DNA from: Oscillospiraceae bacterium
Lineage (GTDB): Bacteria; Bacillota; Clostridia; Oscillospirales; Oscillospiraceae
Reading direction: 5' to 3'
NCBI GenBank assembly: GCA_902767915.1
Contig: CACXJE010000029.1
Span: forward strand, 1-38,361
DNA length: 38,361 nt
Part shown: positions 28,378 through 36,633 of the stretch, piece by piece
Layout: every line of letters begins with the position of its first letter
Numbering within the stretch: the first letter of the stretch is position 1
Made by a program: the position numbers and the translations under genes
Notes under the pieces: generated by a model
What the model saw: only the letters and a program-made list of their open reading frames with translations
Databases searched by the model: none
Told to the model about the DNA's origin: nothing

Positions 28378-31300
28378 TCAGCCCTCCGCCAGCTTCTTGT
28401 ACTTGCTGTACTTTTCGGCGCTGAAGGCCTTTGCCTTCTCCAGCAGGGCGTCGGCGTCCGCCGGGAAGGTCCGGCGCAGGGAGGCGTAACGGACCTCGCC
28501 GTTGAGGAAGTCCTCCAGGGGCACCGTGGGCTCCTTGCTGTCCAGCACGAAGGGGTTCTTGCCGGCGGCCCGCAGCTCGGGGCTGTAGCGGTACAGGAAC
28601 CAGTAGCCGCTGTTCACGGCCAGCTTGGCCTCCTCGGTGGAGTAGCCCATGCCCTTGACGATGCCGTGGTTGATGCAGGGGGCGTAGGCAATGATCAGGG
28701 AGGGGCCCTTGTGGGCAACGGCTTCCTTGATGGCCTTGATGGCCTGGTTGGGGTTGGCGCCCAGGGCGATGGAGGCCACGTAGACGTCGCCGTATTCGGC
28801 TGCCAGCAGGCCCAGGTCCTTCTTGACGGTCCGCTTGCCGGCTGCGGCAAACTGGGCCACCGCGCCGATGGGCGTGGCCTTGGAGGCCTGGCCGCCGGTG
28901 TTGGAGTAGACCTCGGTGTCCACAACCAGGATGTTCACGTCGATGCCGGAGGCCAGGACGTGGTCCAGGCCGCCGTAGCCGATGTCGTAGGCCCAGCCGT
29001 CGCCGCCGTACATCCACATGCTCTTGCGGACGAAGTGCTCGCTGTTTTCCTTCATGTAGTCCACAGCGTCGCCGGTGTCGGGAGTCTTTTCCAGAGCGCA
29101 GAGCACGGCGTCGGCCAGCTCACGGGCCTTTTCGTCGTCCTCATAGCCGGCGAGCCAGGCTTCCAGAGCCGCCTTCAGGGTCTCGTCCTTGGCGTCGGCC
29201 AGATACGCCTCCGCCTTGGTCCGCAGGGCCAGCCGCTGCTGCTGGACGGAGAGCACCATGCCCAGGCTGTACTCGGCGTTGTTCTCAAACAGGGAGTTGG
29301 AGATTGCGGGACCGTGGCCGCGGCTGTTGGTGGCGTAGGGGTAGCTGGGGATGGAGAAGCCCCAGGCCTGGGTGCAGCCGGTGGCGTTGGCGATGATCAT
29401 CCGGTCGCCGTAGAGCTGGGTCAGCAGCTTCATGTAGGCGGTCTCGCCGCAGCCGGCGCAGGCGCCGGAGAACTCCAGCAGGGGCTGCTCGAACTGGCTG
29501 CCCTTGGCGGAGAACTTATCCATGGGGTTCTTCTTCTCAGACAGGCCCATGCTGTATTCCCAGTTGGCCGCCTCGGGCAGCTGGCTGGCGATGGGCTTCA
29601 TGGCCAGGGCCTTGTCCTTGGCCAGACAGGCGGTGACGCAGGTGCCGCAGCCGGTGCAGTCCAGCGGATCCACCTGGATGCGGTAGCGCAGGCCCTCAAA
29701 GCCCTTGCCCTTGGCCTCGTTGGTGACGTAGGATTCGGGGGCATTCTTGACCTCCTCCTCGTTCAGCAGGAAGGGACGGATGGCGGCATGGGGGCAGTAG
29801 AAGGAGCACATGTTGCAGCCGATGCACTTGGCGGCGTCCCACTCGGGCACGAAGGCCGCGAAGCCCCGCTTCTCATACTTGGCGGTGCCGATGGGCACGG
29901 TGCCGTCGGCCATGTCCTTCCAGGCGCTGACCGGGAGCTTGTCGCCCCGCTGGTCGTTGACCATGCGCATGATGGTCTTGATGTAGTCGGGCTGGTTCTC
30001 GTTGACGGTCTTCACCTCGTCGGGCAGCTCTGCCCAGGCGGGATCCACGGGAACCTCCACGATGCCGTCCAGGCCCCGGTCCACAGCGGTGTAGTTCATG
30101 TTCAGAACCTTCTCGCCCTTGCGGCCGTAGGTCTTGGTGATGGCGTCCTTCATGTAGCGGACCGCGTCGTCGATGGGCAGCACGCCGGAGAGCTTGAAGA
30201 AGGCGGACTGCAGCACGGTGTTGGTCCGGTTGCCCAGGCCGATCTCCGCGGCAATGTCGGTGGCGTCGATGGTGTAGAACTTGATGTGGCGCTGGGCCAG
30301 GATCCGCTTCAGCTTGTTGGGCAGGTTTTTGATCAGCTCGTCACCCTTCCACACCGTGTTCAGCAGGAAGGTGCCGTTGGGCTTGATCTCCTCCACGATG
30401 TCGTACTTCTTCACGTAGCTCTCGTTGTGGCAGGCCACAAAGTCCGCCATGGTGACGTAGTAGGTGGAGAGGATGGGGTTGTGGCCGAAGCGCAGGTGGC
30501 TCTTGGTGACGCCGCCGGACTTCTTGGTGTCGTACTCAAAGTAGGCCTGCACGTACTGATCGGTGTTGTCGCCGATGATCTTGATGGAGTTCTTGTTGGC
30601 GCCCACGGTGCCGTCGGAGCCCAGACCCCAGAACTTGCAGGAGATGGTCTTCTCGTCGGCGGTAACGATGTTCTCGCCCACGGTCAGAGACCGGTGGGTC
30701 AGATCGTCGTCGATGCCCACGGTGAAGTGATCCTTCCGGTCACCCTCCATGTTGTCGAAGACAGCCTTCATCATGGCGGGGGTGGTGTCCTTGGAGGACA
30801 GGCCGTAGCGGCCGCCCAGCAGGACGGGACGGTTGGCCCGGTTGAACAGCACGCCGGCCACGTCCTCATACAGAGGCTCGCCGTTGGCGCCGGCTTCCTT
30901 GGTGCGGTCCAGAACCGTCAGGACCTTGCAGGTCTCGGGAATGGCCTTCAGCAGATGCGCGGCGGAGAAGGGGCGATACAGATGGACCTGGATGAAGCCC
31001 ACCTTCCGGCCCTGGGCGTTCAGGTAGGTCACCACTTCCTTCAGACAGTCGGAAACGGAGCCCATGGCCACGATGACGTATTCCGCGTCGGGCACGCCGT
31101 AGTAGTTGAACAGCTGATAGTTGCGGCCCGTCAGCTTGTTCATCTTCTCCATGTATTCCTCCACGATGGCCGGCGTGGCGTCGTAGAAGGGGTTCACGGC
31201 CTCGCGGCACTGGAAGGCGGTGTCGGGGTTCTGAACGGTGGAGCGCATCACGGGGCGCTCGCTGTTCAGACTGCGCTTGCGGAAACGCTTCAGCGCCTCC

Positions 31301-31884
31301 TGATCCACCATCTTGGCCAGGTCGTCAAAGTCCAGAACGTCGATCTTCTGCAGCTCGTGGGAGGTGCGGAAGCCATCGAAGAAATGCATGAAGGGCACGC
31401 TGGACTTGATGGCGGACAGATGGGAAACCGCGGCAAGATCCATGCACTCCTGCACGCTGGAGGAGGCCATCTGGGCAAAGCCGGTCTGGCGGCAGGCCAT
31501 GACGTCGGACTGATCGCCGAAGATGGAGAAGAAGCTGGTGCCCACGGTACGGGCGGCCACATGGATCACGCCGGGCAGCAACTGGCCGGCGATCCGGTAC
31601 AGGGGCGGCACCATCAGCATCAGGCCCTGGGAGGCGGTGTAGCTGGTAGACAGAGCGCCGCATTCCAGCGAGCCGTGCATGGCGCCGCAGGCGCCGGCCT
31701 CACTCTGCATCTCCACCAGCTTGACGGGATGGCCGAACATGTTCTTCATGCCGTTGGCCGCCCAGACGTCCACGTGCTCCGCCATGGGGCTGGAGGGTGT
31801 GATTGGGTAGATCGTTGCTACCTCGGTAAACGCATAGCTTGCGTACGCGGCGGCTTCATTGCCGTCCATGGTTTTCTTTTTCAT
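28378..31884 (-). CDS. nifJ: Pyruvate:ferredoxin (flavodoxin) oxidoreductase
   Basis: This single-chain PFOR (1168 aa) converts pyruvate and CoA into acetyl-CoA and CO2 while reducing ferredoxin. The order is typical: N-terminal pyruvate-binding domain (YPITPSSPMAEHVD), CoA and gamma domains with the EKR region (GTVGANKNSIKIIG), two [4Fe-4S] motifs (CIGCNMCSFYCP, CTGCGTCVTACLAKD), a third cluster Cys pair (CAGCGETAY) and the thiamine diphosphate site (GGDGWAYDIGYGG, TEVYSNTGGQASKATP). ATG at 31884 gives the conserved MKKKTMDGNEAAAYASYAF; codons further upstream are open but lack a usable site. A near-consensus promoter lies 75-105 bases upstream. Reduced ferredoxin from this enzyme is the natural substrate of the Rnf complex at 216-5195. 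Confidence 0.97.
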   Translation of the reverse strand: MKKKTMDGNEAAAYASYAFTEVATIYPITPSSPMAEHVDVWAANGMKNMFGHPVKLVEMQSEAGACGAMHGSLECGALSTSYTASQGLMLMVPPLYRIAGQLLPGVIHVAARTVGTSFFSIFGDQSDVMACRQTGFAQMASSSVQECMDLAAVSHLSAIKSSVPFMHFFDGFRTSHELQKIDVLDFDDLAKMVDQEALKRFRKRSLNSERPVMRSTVQNPDTAFQCREAVNPFYDATPAIVEEYMEKMNKLTGRNYQLFNYYGVPDAEYVIVAMGSVSDCLKEVVTYLNAQGRKVGFIQVHLYRPFSAAHLLKAIPETCKVLTVLDRTKEAGANGEPLYEDVAGVLFNRANRPVLLGGRYGLSSKDTTPAMMKAVFDNMEGDRKDHFTVGIDDDLTHRSLTVGENIVTADEKTISCKFWGLGSDGTVGANKNSIKIIGDNTDQYVQAYFEYDTKKSGGVTKSHLRFGHNPILSTYYVTMADFVACHNESYVKKYDIVEEIKPNGTFLLNTVWKGDELIKNLPNKLKRILAQRHIKFYTIDATDIAAEIGLGNRTNTVLQSAFFKLSGVLPIDDAVRYMKDAITKTYGRKGEKVLNMNYTAVDRGLDGIVEVPVDPAWAELPDEVKTVNENQPDYIKTIMRMVNDQRGDKLPVSAWKDMADGTVPIGTAKYEKRGFAAFVPEWDAAKCIGCNMCSFYCPHAAIRPFLLNEEEVKNAPESYVTNEAKGKGFEGLRYRIQVDPLDCTGCGTCVTACLAKDKALAMKPIASQLPEAANWEYSMGLSEKKNPMDKFSAKGSQFEQPLLEFSGACAGCGETAYMKLLTQLYGDRMIIANATGCTQAWGFSIPSYPYATNSRGHGPAISNSLFENNAEYSLGMVLSVQQQRLALRTKAEAYLADAKDETLKAALEAWLAGYEDDEKARELADAVLCALEKTPDTGDAVDYMKENSEHFVRKSMWMYGGDGWAYDIGYGGLDHVLASGIDVNILVVDTEVYSNTGGQASKATPIGAVAQFAAAGKRTVKKDLGLLAAEYGDVYVASIALGANPNQAIKAIKEAVAHKGPSLIIAYAPCINHGIVKGMGYSTEEAKLAVNSGYWFLYRYSPELRAAGKNPFVLDSKEPTVPLEDFLNGEVRYASLRRTFPADADALLEKAKAFSAEKYSKYKKLAEG

Positions 31885-31960
31885 AAGATCCCCGCTCATT
31901 CCTTTCAAATAAACTAATGAAACTTTACCTCGTTAACAGAGCACATGTCTCCATTTCGTT

Positions 31961-31989
31961 ATTATACACCACAAAAACAATAAAGTCAA
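31961..31989 (-). promoter_or_regulatory. Promoter of nifJ
   Basis: On the minus strand TTGACT (31984-31989), a 17-base spacer and perfect TATAAT (31961-31966). The leader is about 70 bases. Confidence 0.88.
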
Positions 31990-32060
31990 TTTCGATACAA
32001 AGGAATTGTGTGATCCGAAAAGAAAACCCGGCAAAAACCGGAAGCCTTCAAATGAAATAA

Positions 32061-32312
32061 ACCGTCCTGCGGAAAAAGACACCGCCAGACGGAGAACCGA
32101 TCTTTCTAAAACCGCCCTACGGAAAAAGCCACCGTCTGACGGAAAAAGCACCGCCAGACGGGAAGAAGCGCACCGCTTGACGAAAAACCGCCTGACGGAA
32201 AAGCCGCCGCCAGACGGAGAACCGATCTTCCTAAAACCGCCCTACGGAAAAAGCCGCCGTCTGACGGGAAAAGCACCGCCAGACGAAAAAGAAAAAAGAA
32301 TCGCCTGTCGGA
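32061..32312. repeat. Imperfect short-unit repeat array before tRNA-Val
   Basis: A 79-bp unit at 32082-32160 recurs at 32207-32285 with only three mismatches. Within and around it, shorter units of the form CCGNCNGACGGAAAAAG recur about every 20-24 bases. Several are near-palindromic, for example CCGTCTGACGG. Open frames here on both strands are low-complexity products of the repeat, not genes. The array ends just before the tRNA promoter. Confidence 0.85.
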
Positions 32313-32321
32313 AAATAATTC

Positions 32322-32350
32322 TTGACAAATAAGCACTCTTCGATTATAAT
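32322..32350 (+). promoter_or_regulatory. Consensus promoter of tRNA-Val
   Basis: TTGACA (32322-32327), a 17-base spacer and TATAAT (32345-32350): a perfect sigma-A consensus, as expected for a stable RNA gene. Confidence 0.93.
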
Positions 32351-32363
32351 AACGCATGCGTCC

Positions 32364-32439
32364 GGACGATTAGCTCAGCTGGTAGAGCATCCGCTTGACG
32401 TGCGGAAGGTCGCAGGTTCGAGTCCTACATCGTCCACCA
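32364..32439 (+). tRNA. tRNA-Val (anticodon GAC)
   Basis: A complete cloverleaf of 76 nt including encoded CCA. The acceptor GGACGAT (32364-32370) pairs with ATCGTCC (32429-32435). The D arm contains AGCTCAGCTGGTAGAGC, the anticodon stem TCCGC/GCGGA encloses the loop TTGACGT with anticodon GAC, and the T arm contains GGTTCGAGTCC. It has its own promoter and terminator. Accessory DNA begins downstream, so its 3' end is a likely integration site. Confidence 0.96.
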
Positions 32440-32443
32440 CAAT

Positions 32444-32469
32444 CCCGGCTTCTTCGGAAGCCGGGTTTT
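32444..32469 (+). terminator. Terminator of tRNA-Val
   Basis: CCCGGCTTC (32444-32452), loop TTCG, GAAGCCGGG (32457-32465), then TTTT. A strong UUCG-capped intrinsic terminator. Confidence 0.92.
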
Positions 32470-32505
32470 CCTCTTTTATGGGTGAAAAACTGGCGTTTTG
32501 CTTGC

Positions 32506-32542
32506 TTTTCAGCGTGTTTTTCAACTTTTCAGTGTATTTTTC
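32506..32542. repeat. 17-bp direct repeats, candidate integrase arm-type sites
   Basis: TTTTCAGCGTGTTTTTC (32506-32522) and TTTTCAGTGTATTTTTC (32526-32542) differ at two positions and are spaced by one helical-turn multiple (20 bp). They lie between the presumed attachment site and int. Confidence 0.5.
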
Positions 32543-32579
32543 TGTGAGGTTCGCCGGCCCTTGACAACTTGCTTTTTGG

Positions 32580-32602
32580 GGTTGACCTTCACGGTTGACC
32601 TT
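32580..32602. repeat. 10-bp direct repeats near int
   Basis: GGTTGACCTT occurs at 32580-32589 and 32593-32602, 13 bp apart. Like the pair at 32506 it could be bound by the integrase N-terminal domain or by the excisionase. Confidence 0.45.
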
Positions 32603-32674
32603 TACAGGGTAACACGAGGCGGTAAAACCCGTGATTTTACGGCAGTTCTGGGCACTCCCGTTTTCCCTTTATTT

Positions 32675-33910
32675 TCAGAAGCTGACTGCGCTCGGAAGCC
32701 CCGGCTGAGCGTAAACATTCTGGATAAAACTCTCCAGCCTGTTCGCACTGTTGATCTGCATCTGGCGGGATACATGACCGTATACCTCCAGCGTAAACGC
32801 CGCGGTGGCATGTCCCAGATTCTCCTGAAGCGTCTTGATGTCCACCCCGCTCTCGATGCACGCCATAGCGTAGGTGTGCCGAAGATCATGCACCCTGGCA
32901 TTTGGCGCACCGATCTTCTTTGCCAGCCGTTTAAAGCAGTCGTAAACGGTTCTGCTGGAGAGATAGCCGCCGGTGGGGTTTGTAAACACCATTCCGCAGT
33001 TCTGCCAGGACAGGCCCTGCTCCTTTCGAAGACATTCCTGCCGCTGCCATTGGAGGGCAAACAGCTTGGCAACGCTGGGAGCCATGGGGATGTACCGCTT
33101 CTTTCCGTTTTTAGGCGGAACAATCAAATACTCTCCGCCGGTTTTGTGCTCCCGCTGGAGCTGCTGCTTTACCAAAATGGTCTGATGCGCAAAGTCCACA
33201 CAGCTCCAGGGAAGTCCAAGAAGCTCGCCCTCCCGCATCCCGGTGAACAGTGCGATCTGATACAGGTACTCATGGGGATGCCCCGGAAGCAGCTGCAGAA
33301 GCGCTTTCATCTGATCGGCACTGAGGGGGTTGATTTCCTTCTTCACCACACGAGGCAGCACGCAACTGTCGGTTGGATTGGCCTTCAGCAGGCCATTCTT
33401 AACTGCCTGCTGGAGCGCCTTGTGAAGGATTCCGTGGACATTCTTTACCGACTTGGCACAGATCGGCTTTCGGTCATCCACCGTGGGCTGATGAAGCTCA
33501 TTGTAAAACTTCTGGATCATGTGGCCGGTGAGTTTTTCCAGCTTCACAGTGCCGAGATGCGGCACGATATAAAGCTGGATACTCTCGCGATAGAGCTGTG
33601 CAGTGGAAGGCTTGACTCCAAACAGGTAATCCTTCTGCCACTCTTCCAGCCATTGGGAAAGCAGCATATTACTGGGTTCCACATGGGTCCCCTTGTCGAT
33701 TTCCGTGGTAATCTCGCGCAGTTTCTGCGCAACCTCCTTCTGCGTTTTGCCGTTCAGCGTGTGCTGGATCTGCTTGCCGGTAACAGGATCATAGCCCATA
33801 GAGTATCGGGCTTCCCAGTAGGTATAGGTCTTCCCGTTGCGCTTTTTTACCGTTTTTTTACGAATTGTCCCCGCACCCTGTGCGGAGCGCTTGGTTTTGC
33901 TATATGGCAT
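32675..33910 (-). CDS. Tyrosine-type site-specific integrase
   Basis: This 411-aa integrase would insert and excise the element. The N-terminus (residues 1-60) is an AP2-like or arm-binding domain with a basic start. A SAM-like core-binding domain follows (about 78-175), then the catalytic domain with R226 (TGMREGEL), a Lys region near 268-272, H341 and R344 (HDLRHTYA), H367 (LGHA) and the nucleophile Y377 (EVYGH). All key residues are present, so it is probably active. ATG at 33910 has AAAGGAGG four bases upstream. It follows the excisionase gene and points toward tRNA-Val. Confidence 0.96.
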   Translation of the reverse strand: MPYSKTKRSAQGAGTIRKKTVKKRNGKTYTYWEARYSMGYDPVTGKQIQHTLNGKTQKEVAQKLREITTEIDKGTHVEPSNMLLSQWLEEWQKDYLFGVKPSTAQLYRESIQLYIVPHLGTVKLEKLTGHMIQKFYNELHQPTVDDRKPICAKSVKNVHGILHKALQQAVKNGLLKANPTDSCVLPRVVKKEINPLSADQMKALLQLLPGHPHEYLYQIALFTGMREGELLGLPWSCVDFAHQTILVKQQLQREHKTGGEYLIVPPKNGKKRYIPMAPSVAKLFALQWQRQECLRKEQGLSWQNCGMVFTNPTGGYLSSRTVYDCFKRLAKKIGAPNARVHDLRHTYAMACIESGVDIKTLQENLGHATAAFTLEVYGHVSRQMQINSANRLESFIQNVYAQPGLPSAVSF

Positions 33911-33982
33911 AAAGCCTCCTTTCCAGCCATACAGCAGGCATATTCCAATTATATTATACCGACAGCAGGGCTGATTTACAAC

Positions 33983-34180
33983 TTATTCCGACGCTTTTCG
34001 CAGATAAACTTCCAGAGCTTCCTTTGGAATCCGGTAGGTACGGCCAATTCTGACGCTCCGGATCTGGCCGGAGCGCACCAGCTCATAGGCAGTGTTCCGC
34101 CCAACCCTCAAAATTGGGATCAATTCCTCCACCTTGTACGCAAGAGGGAGGTTTTTTGTTTCTAAACAATGTTCTGACAT
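33983..34180 (-). CDS. Excisionase / MerR-like helix-turn-helix DNA-binding protein
   Basis: The 65-aa product has a winged-helix excisionase-type domain: YKVEELIPILRVGRNTAYELVRSGQIRSVRIGRTYRIPKEAL spans residues 15-56, described here by its pieces YELVRSG and RIGRTYRIP. Excisionases of Tn916-type elements bend DNA at the ends and favour excision. ATG at 34180 has AGGAGG five bases upstream. It lies 72 bases before int on the same strand, the usual xis-int order. Confidence 0.88.
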   Translation of the reverse strand: MSEHCLETKNLPLAYKVEELIPILRVGRNTAYELVRSGQIRSVRIGRTYRIPKEALEVYLRKASE

Positions 34181-34486
34181 GACAGCCTCCTATAGAGAAA
34201 TTTTGTTTGGTTACGCCTGATGCCCGGCGAATGGGCACATAGAAATCTCATCTCCCCGTCTCTCCGACCGGGCCGCGTTGGGCGGAAGTATCATTATACC
34301 CCACGGAAACGTCTTCGCGTTGCACGGGTGCCGCCCGCGCATGAGTGCTCTTGCTCCTGCTGGCACAGGAGAGATAGCCGCTCAGCTTCCAGGGAACGAT
34401 CAGGTCTCTGAATTTACCTACGATTATTTTTTGCGAAAATGGACACCCATGGGGATTTTTTAAAAAATTTTGTACCGAGGGAGCTG
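34181..34486. other. Noncoding gap before xis with a possible -10 box
   Basis: About 300 bases without a convincing gene. On the minus strand TATAAT (34293-34298) lies about 113 bases before xis, without a good -35, so any promoter may need an activator. Short plus-strand frames here have no supporting ribosome binding site. Confidence 0.4.
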
Positions 34487-34684
34487 TCAGAGAATAAACT
34501 TGGAAATGTTCAGCGCGATATGTATCATCAGATATTGCCGAAGATCCTCATCCGGTTTTCCGTTCAGCATCGAATAGTGATTGATCAGGGGCATATAGAG
34601 CTCCAGTAGTGTTTCCAGGTCCTTGTGCCTGCCCGCAACAGCTCCCTCCAGCACGCCTCGGAATTCTTTATCAGACAGTTTCAC
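34487..34684 (-). CDS. Tn916 Orf8-like helix-turn-helix protein
   Basis: This 65-aa protein resembles the small HTH_16-type proteins of Tn916-family elements: MKLSDKEFRGVLEGAV at the start, LLELYMPLINHYS in the middle, then DEDLRQYLMIHIALNISKF. The start is GTG at 34684 with GGGAGG seven bases upstream, and it overlaps the sigma-like gene stop (GTGA). In Tn916 this gene pair promotes transcription of the transfer region. The C-terminus aligns with sigma-factor region 2 (the family may be a degenerate sigma half). Confidence comes mostly from the gene order. Confidence 0.72.
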   Translation of the reverse strand: MKLSDKEFRGVLEGAVAGRHKDLETLLELYMPLINHYSMLNGKPDEDLRQYLMIHIALNISKFIL

Positions 34685-35085
34685 AGTGTATCCTCCCTTC
34701 CCTCCAGCATTTTTCGAAGCGACTGTAATGCCCGCTGCTTGACTTTGTGTACATAGTTTACGGAGCAGTGAAGAACCTTTGCAATCTCCTCTGGCTTCAT
34801 CTCGTCAACAAACAGCATCCTGAGAACCTTCTGCCTCTGCAGAGATAAAGAAAAGAACGCCTTTGCAAGGCGCTCTTCTTCAAACTCAAATTCGGACTGC
34901 TGGACAGCAAAGCTGTCCTCTGTGGCAAGCTGATCCTCGGACACGTCTTCCATTGAAACAGTCTTCACCTGCCTTTCCTGTTGCCGGACATAATCAATCT
35001 TGGCTCGCCGCAATACTGTGGCGAGCCAAGACGTAAATCGCGACCGGAGTCTGCTGTCTTCGTGACCAGTATTCAGTTTTTCCAT
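34681..35085 (-). CDS. Sigma-70-like factor (Tn916 Orf7-like)
   Basis: This 134-aa protein has a clear region 4: ALSLQRQKVLRMLF-like helices, then MKPEEIAKVLHCSVNYVHKVKQRALQSL, a helix-turn-helix that would recognise a -35 element. The N-terminal half (RLRSRFTSWLATVLRRAKIDYVRQQERQ) resembles the part following region 2. Such factors in Tn916-family elements control excision and transfer genes. The start ATG 35085 has AGGAGG seven bases upstream; an ATG two codons earlier abuts it. It overlaps the Orf8-like gene by 4 bp, forming a coupled pair. Confidence 0.85.
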   Translation of the reverse strand: MEKLNTGHEDSRLRSRFTSWLATVLRRAKIDYVRQQERQVKTVSMEDVSEDQLATEDSFAVQQSEFEFEEERLAKAFFSLSLQRQKVLRMLFVDEMKPEEIAKVLHCSVNYVHKVKQRALQSLRKMLEGREDTL

Positions 35086-35182
35086 ACGCATACCTCCTGC
35101 GGGGCATGCGCACACCGGGAGTAAGTGAGATTCACACACCCCGGCTTGTGTAGTTGATTATTTGGACACAATGAATCTGTTG

Positions 35183-35344
35183 TTATTCATAATGAACAAC
35201 AACCCATTCAAGATCTCCCAATAAAACAACAAATACACCTGCTTTTCTGCAACATCCAATAGAAAAACTCCATGATTTCATAGAATATCCCTTTTGAAGA
35301 TCATCCTGAGCAATTTTGCAGCTACTTTTATTATCTTCTGACAT
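35183..35344 (-). CDS. Possible 53-aa protein (doubtful)
   Basis: The frame begins MSEDNKSSCKIAQDDLQKG and ends in a hydrophobic run (AGVFVVLLGDLEWVVVHYE). It lies between a terminator and the sigma-like gene. There is no clear Shine-Dalgarno (CAAGAG only) and no promoter, so it may be chance. If real it could be a small peptide of the element. Confidence 0.25.
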   Translation of the reverse strand: MSEDNKSSCKIAQDDLQKGYSMKSWSFSIGCCRKAGVFVVLLGDLEWVVVHYE

Positions 35345-35351
35345 CTCTTGC

Positions 35352-35390
35352 AAAAAGCCCGTCTGCACACCGGTTGATGCACAGACGAGC
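35352..35390 (-). terminator. Terminator of the secreted-protein operon
   Basis: GCCCGTCTG (35357-35365) pairs with CAGACGAGC (35382-35390) with one G-U pair; on the minus strand TTTTTGC follows. It is about 60 bases after the end of the secreted-protein gene. Confidence 0.7.
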
Positions 35391-35452
35391 TTCTTTGATT
35401 TCGCGTCAATTCCCTGAATTCTTTTTTCTTTGCTATTATGGTCCTGCCAATT

Positions 35453-35890
35453 TTATGGGCAAACAACACGACTCGTTATTATTTTTCTGGTATCGCTGCC
35501 GTTGGCGTCTCTCGCAATAAAAATCACCGTACAATAATACGTGTTTCCCGAAGTCAAATTAAGTGTATATTCTCCAACGTGAAACCAAGTGTTGGAATCA
35601 AGCAACCCGTTTGATGTGGAGCCCCAAATAGTGCTGTGAATTGATCCGTCGTTGTTTCGGACAAATATGCCAAATACTCCGACGCTGTCCATATACCCGG
35701 TTGCAATCACCTCAAATTCCACTTCGAGCTTCCCGGATGTGCCAGTGGCATATAATTCTGCGCTGTACATATTCAAATAGCTGCTTGATCTTTCGTCGCC
35801 CGGATCATCTCCTGTCGCAAAGACAGAAAACGGGACAAACGATATGACCATCGCAAAAGCAAGGAATACGCATAATAATCTTTTGTTCAT
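35453..35890 (-). CDS. Small secreted protein of unknown function
   Basis: The 145-aa product has a type I signal peptide (MNKRLLCVFLAFAMVISFVP, then FSVFATG, cleavage probably after FAT or nearby). The mature ~118 residues look like an all-beta domain with many Thr, Ser and aromatic residues (GKLEVEFEVIATGYMDSVGV; NTWFHVGEYTLNLTSGNTYY). No family is recognised. ATG 35890 overlaps the stop region of the DUF4367 gene (TTGAGAATG), so the two are translationally coupled. Its operon contains an anti-sigma-like gene and a broken sigma gene, so it may be the regulated output or signal of that system. Confidence 0.8.
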   Translation of the reverse strand: MNKRLLCVFLAFAMVISFVPFSVFATGDDPGDERSSSYLNMYSAELYATGTSGKLEVEFEVIATGYMDSVGVFGIFVRNNDGSIHSTIWGSTSNGLLDSNTWFHVGEYTLNLTSGNTYYCTVIFIARDANGSDTRKIITSRVVCP

Positions 35891-35892
35891 TC

Positions 35893-36633
35893 TCAATTTA
35901 CTCCAATTGATGCAATAGTAGTTTGTAATGCTTCACAGGATTCAAAGTTCAAGAGGGATACCGCATAACGCCCGTCTGACCAAACTCCCGACCAGCCGGA
36001 GTCGTTTTCAAAAAGGTAGAACGCCCTGCCATTTGACGTATAAATCTCTGCGGATTGCGCATTCTTTTCCCATTCTGCCTTGTCAATTAACCTTGTGTCC
36101 AAGTGTTCCTCAATAGAGACTTGTATCATGCGACTATCTTTTTTCGCAGCAATCCCGACGATTTTCATTCGGCTAGTAGTTGCCTTTTCCACTTCTACGA
36201 CAGTGTACCCATCTGGCAGCCAAACTGGTGCAAGGGAAACAGGAAGGTCAAGCTCATCCAGAGCTGCCTTGATCTCCGGCGTTGGTCCTTTTTCTTCTGC
36301 TGGAATGGATTTTGTTCCAGAATCATAATGGAAAACAGAGTCGGTCCAAGAGGCGAGTCGCCCAAACACATTGATCCCAGCTGCTTGGACAGCTATCATA
36401 GTTCCCAGAAGCGCAATAACAGTTGCCGCGGCGACCAGTAGATATCTTGCCACGGTTTTTGTTGACTTTTTTGGGTGTTCAACCTTAGCGGTCTGCGAAA
36501 GGATCGAACGGGAGGCATCATCCACTTCCTGCGGGATTGTGATCTCACCGGTATCAAAAGCCTTCTCTGCCTCTGGAATATCATCCTTCAGTTCCTCAAG
36601 TTCCTGTCTCCGTTTATCCATTTCCCTTTTCAT
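35893..36633 (-). CDS. Anti-sigma-like membrane protein with DUF4367 domain
   Basis: The 246-aa protein has a cytoplasmic N-terminal part (residues 1-60; RRQELEELKDDIPEAEKAFD), one membrane helix (about 62-84) and an extracytoplasmic DUF4367 domain (about 125-246; PVWLPDGYTVVEVEKATT, then YAVSLLNFESCEAL). This architecture is common in genes immediately downstream of ECF-like sigma genes and suggests an anti-sigma factor that senses the envelope. Its start overlaps the end of the sigma gene by about 20 bases. ATG 36633 is taken here; ATG 36621 (MDKRRQ) is equally plausible because the AAAGGAG site lies too close to the first. The sigma partner is disrupted, so this is probably an orphan. Confidence 0.85.
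   Translation of the reverse strand: MKREMDKRRQELEELKDDIPEAEKAFDTGEITIPQEVDDASRSILSQTAKVEHPKKSTKTVARYLLVAAATVIALLGTMIAVQAAGINVFGRLASWTDSVFHYDSGTKSIPAEEKGPTPEIKAALDELDLPVSLAPVWLPDGYTVVEVEKATTSRMKIVGIAAKKDSRMIQVSIEEHLDTRLIDKAEWEKNAQSAEIYTSNGRAFYLFENDSGWSGVWSDGRYAVSLLNFESCEALQTTIASIGVN

Larger units (their letters stand above)
35086..35452. other. Mostly noncoding gap between the sigma-like gene and the secreted-protein gene
   Basis: It contains the terminator at 35352-35390, a doubtful 53-codon frame at 35183-35344, and AT-rich sequence. Nothing else is recognisable. Confidence 0.5.

Noticed and set aside
28666-31917. Open frame of 1083 codons on the plus strand opposite nifJ
   Set aside because: Same shadow effect: low-complexity Gly/Val/Leu/His product. 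nifJ on the minus strand carries all catalytic and cluster motifs.
32061-32312. Possible CRISPR array
   Set aside because: Units are too degenerate, spacers are not unique sequences of constant length, and no cas gene is present.
31933-32357. Open frames on both strands through the repeat array before tRNA-Val
   Set aside because: The products (for example repeated FPSDGGFFRRAVL) simply reflect the short-unit DNA repeat; no ribosome binding site or promoter supports them.
34220-34463. Two short plus-strand frames between xis and the Orf8-like gene
   Set aside because: No ribosome binding site, unusual Arg/Ser/Cys-rich composition and opposite to the direction of all neighbouring genes.
35278-35469. 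63-codon frame on the minus strand overlapping the secreted-protein gene end
   Set aside because: It spans a terminator hairpin, has no ribosome binding site and overlaps the better-supported gene at 35453.
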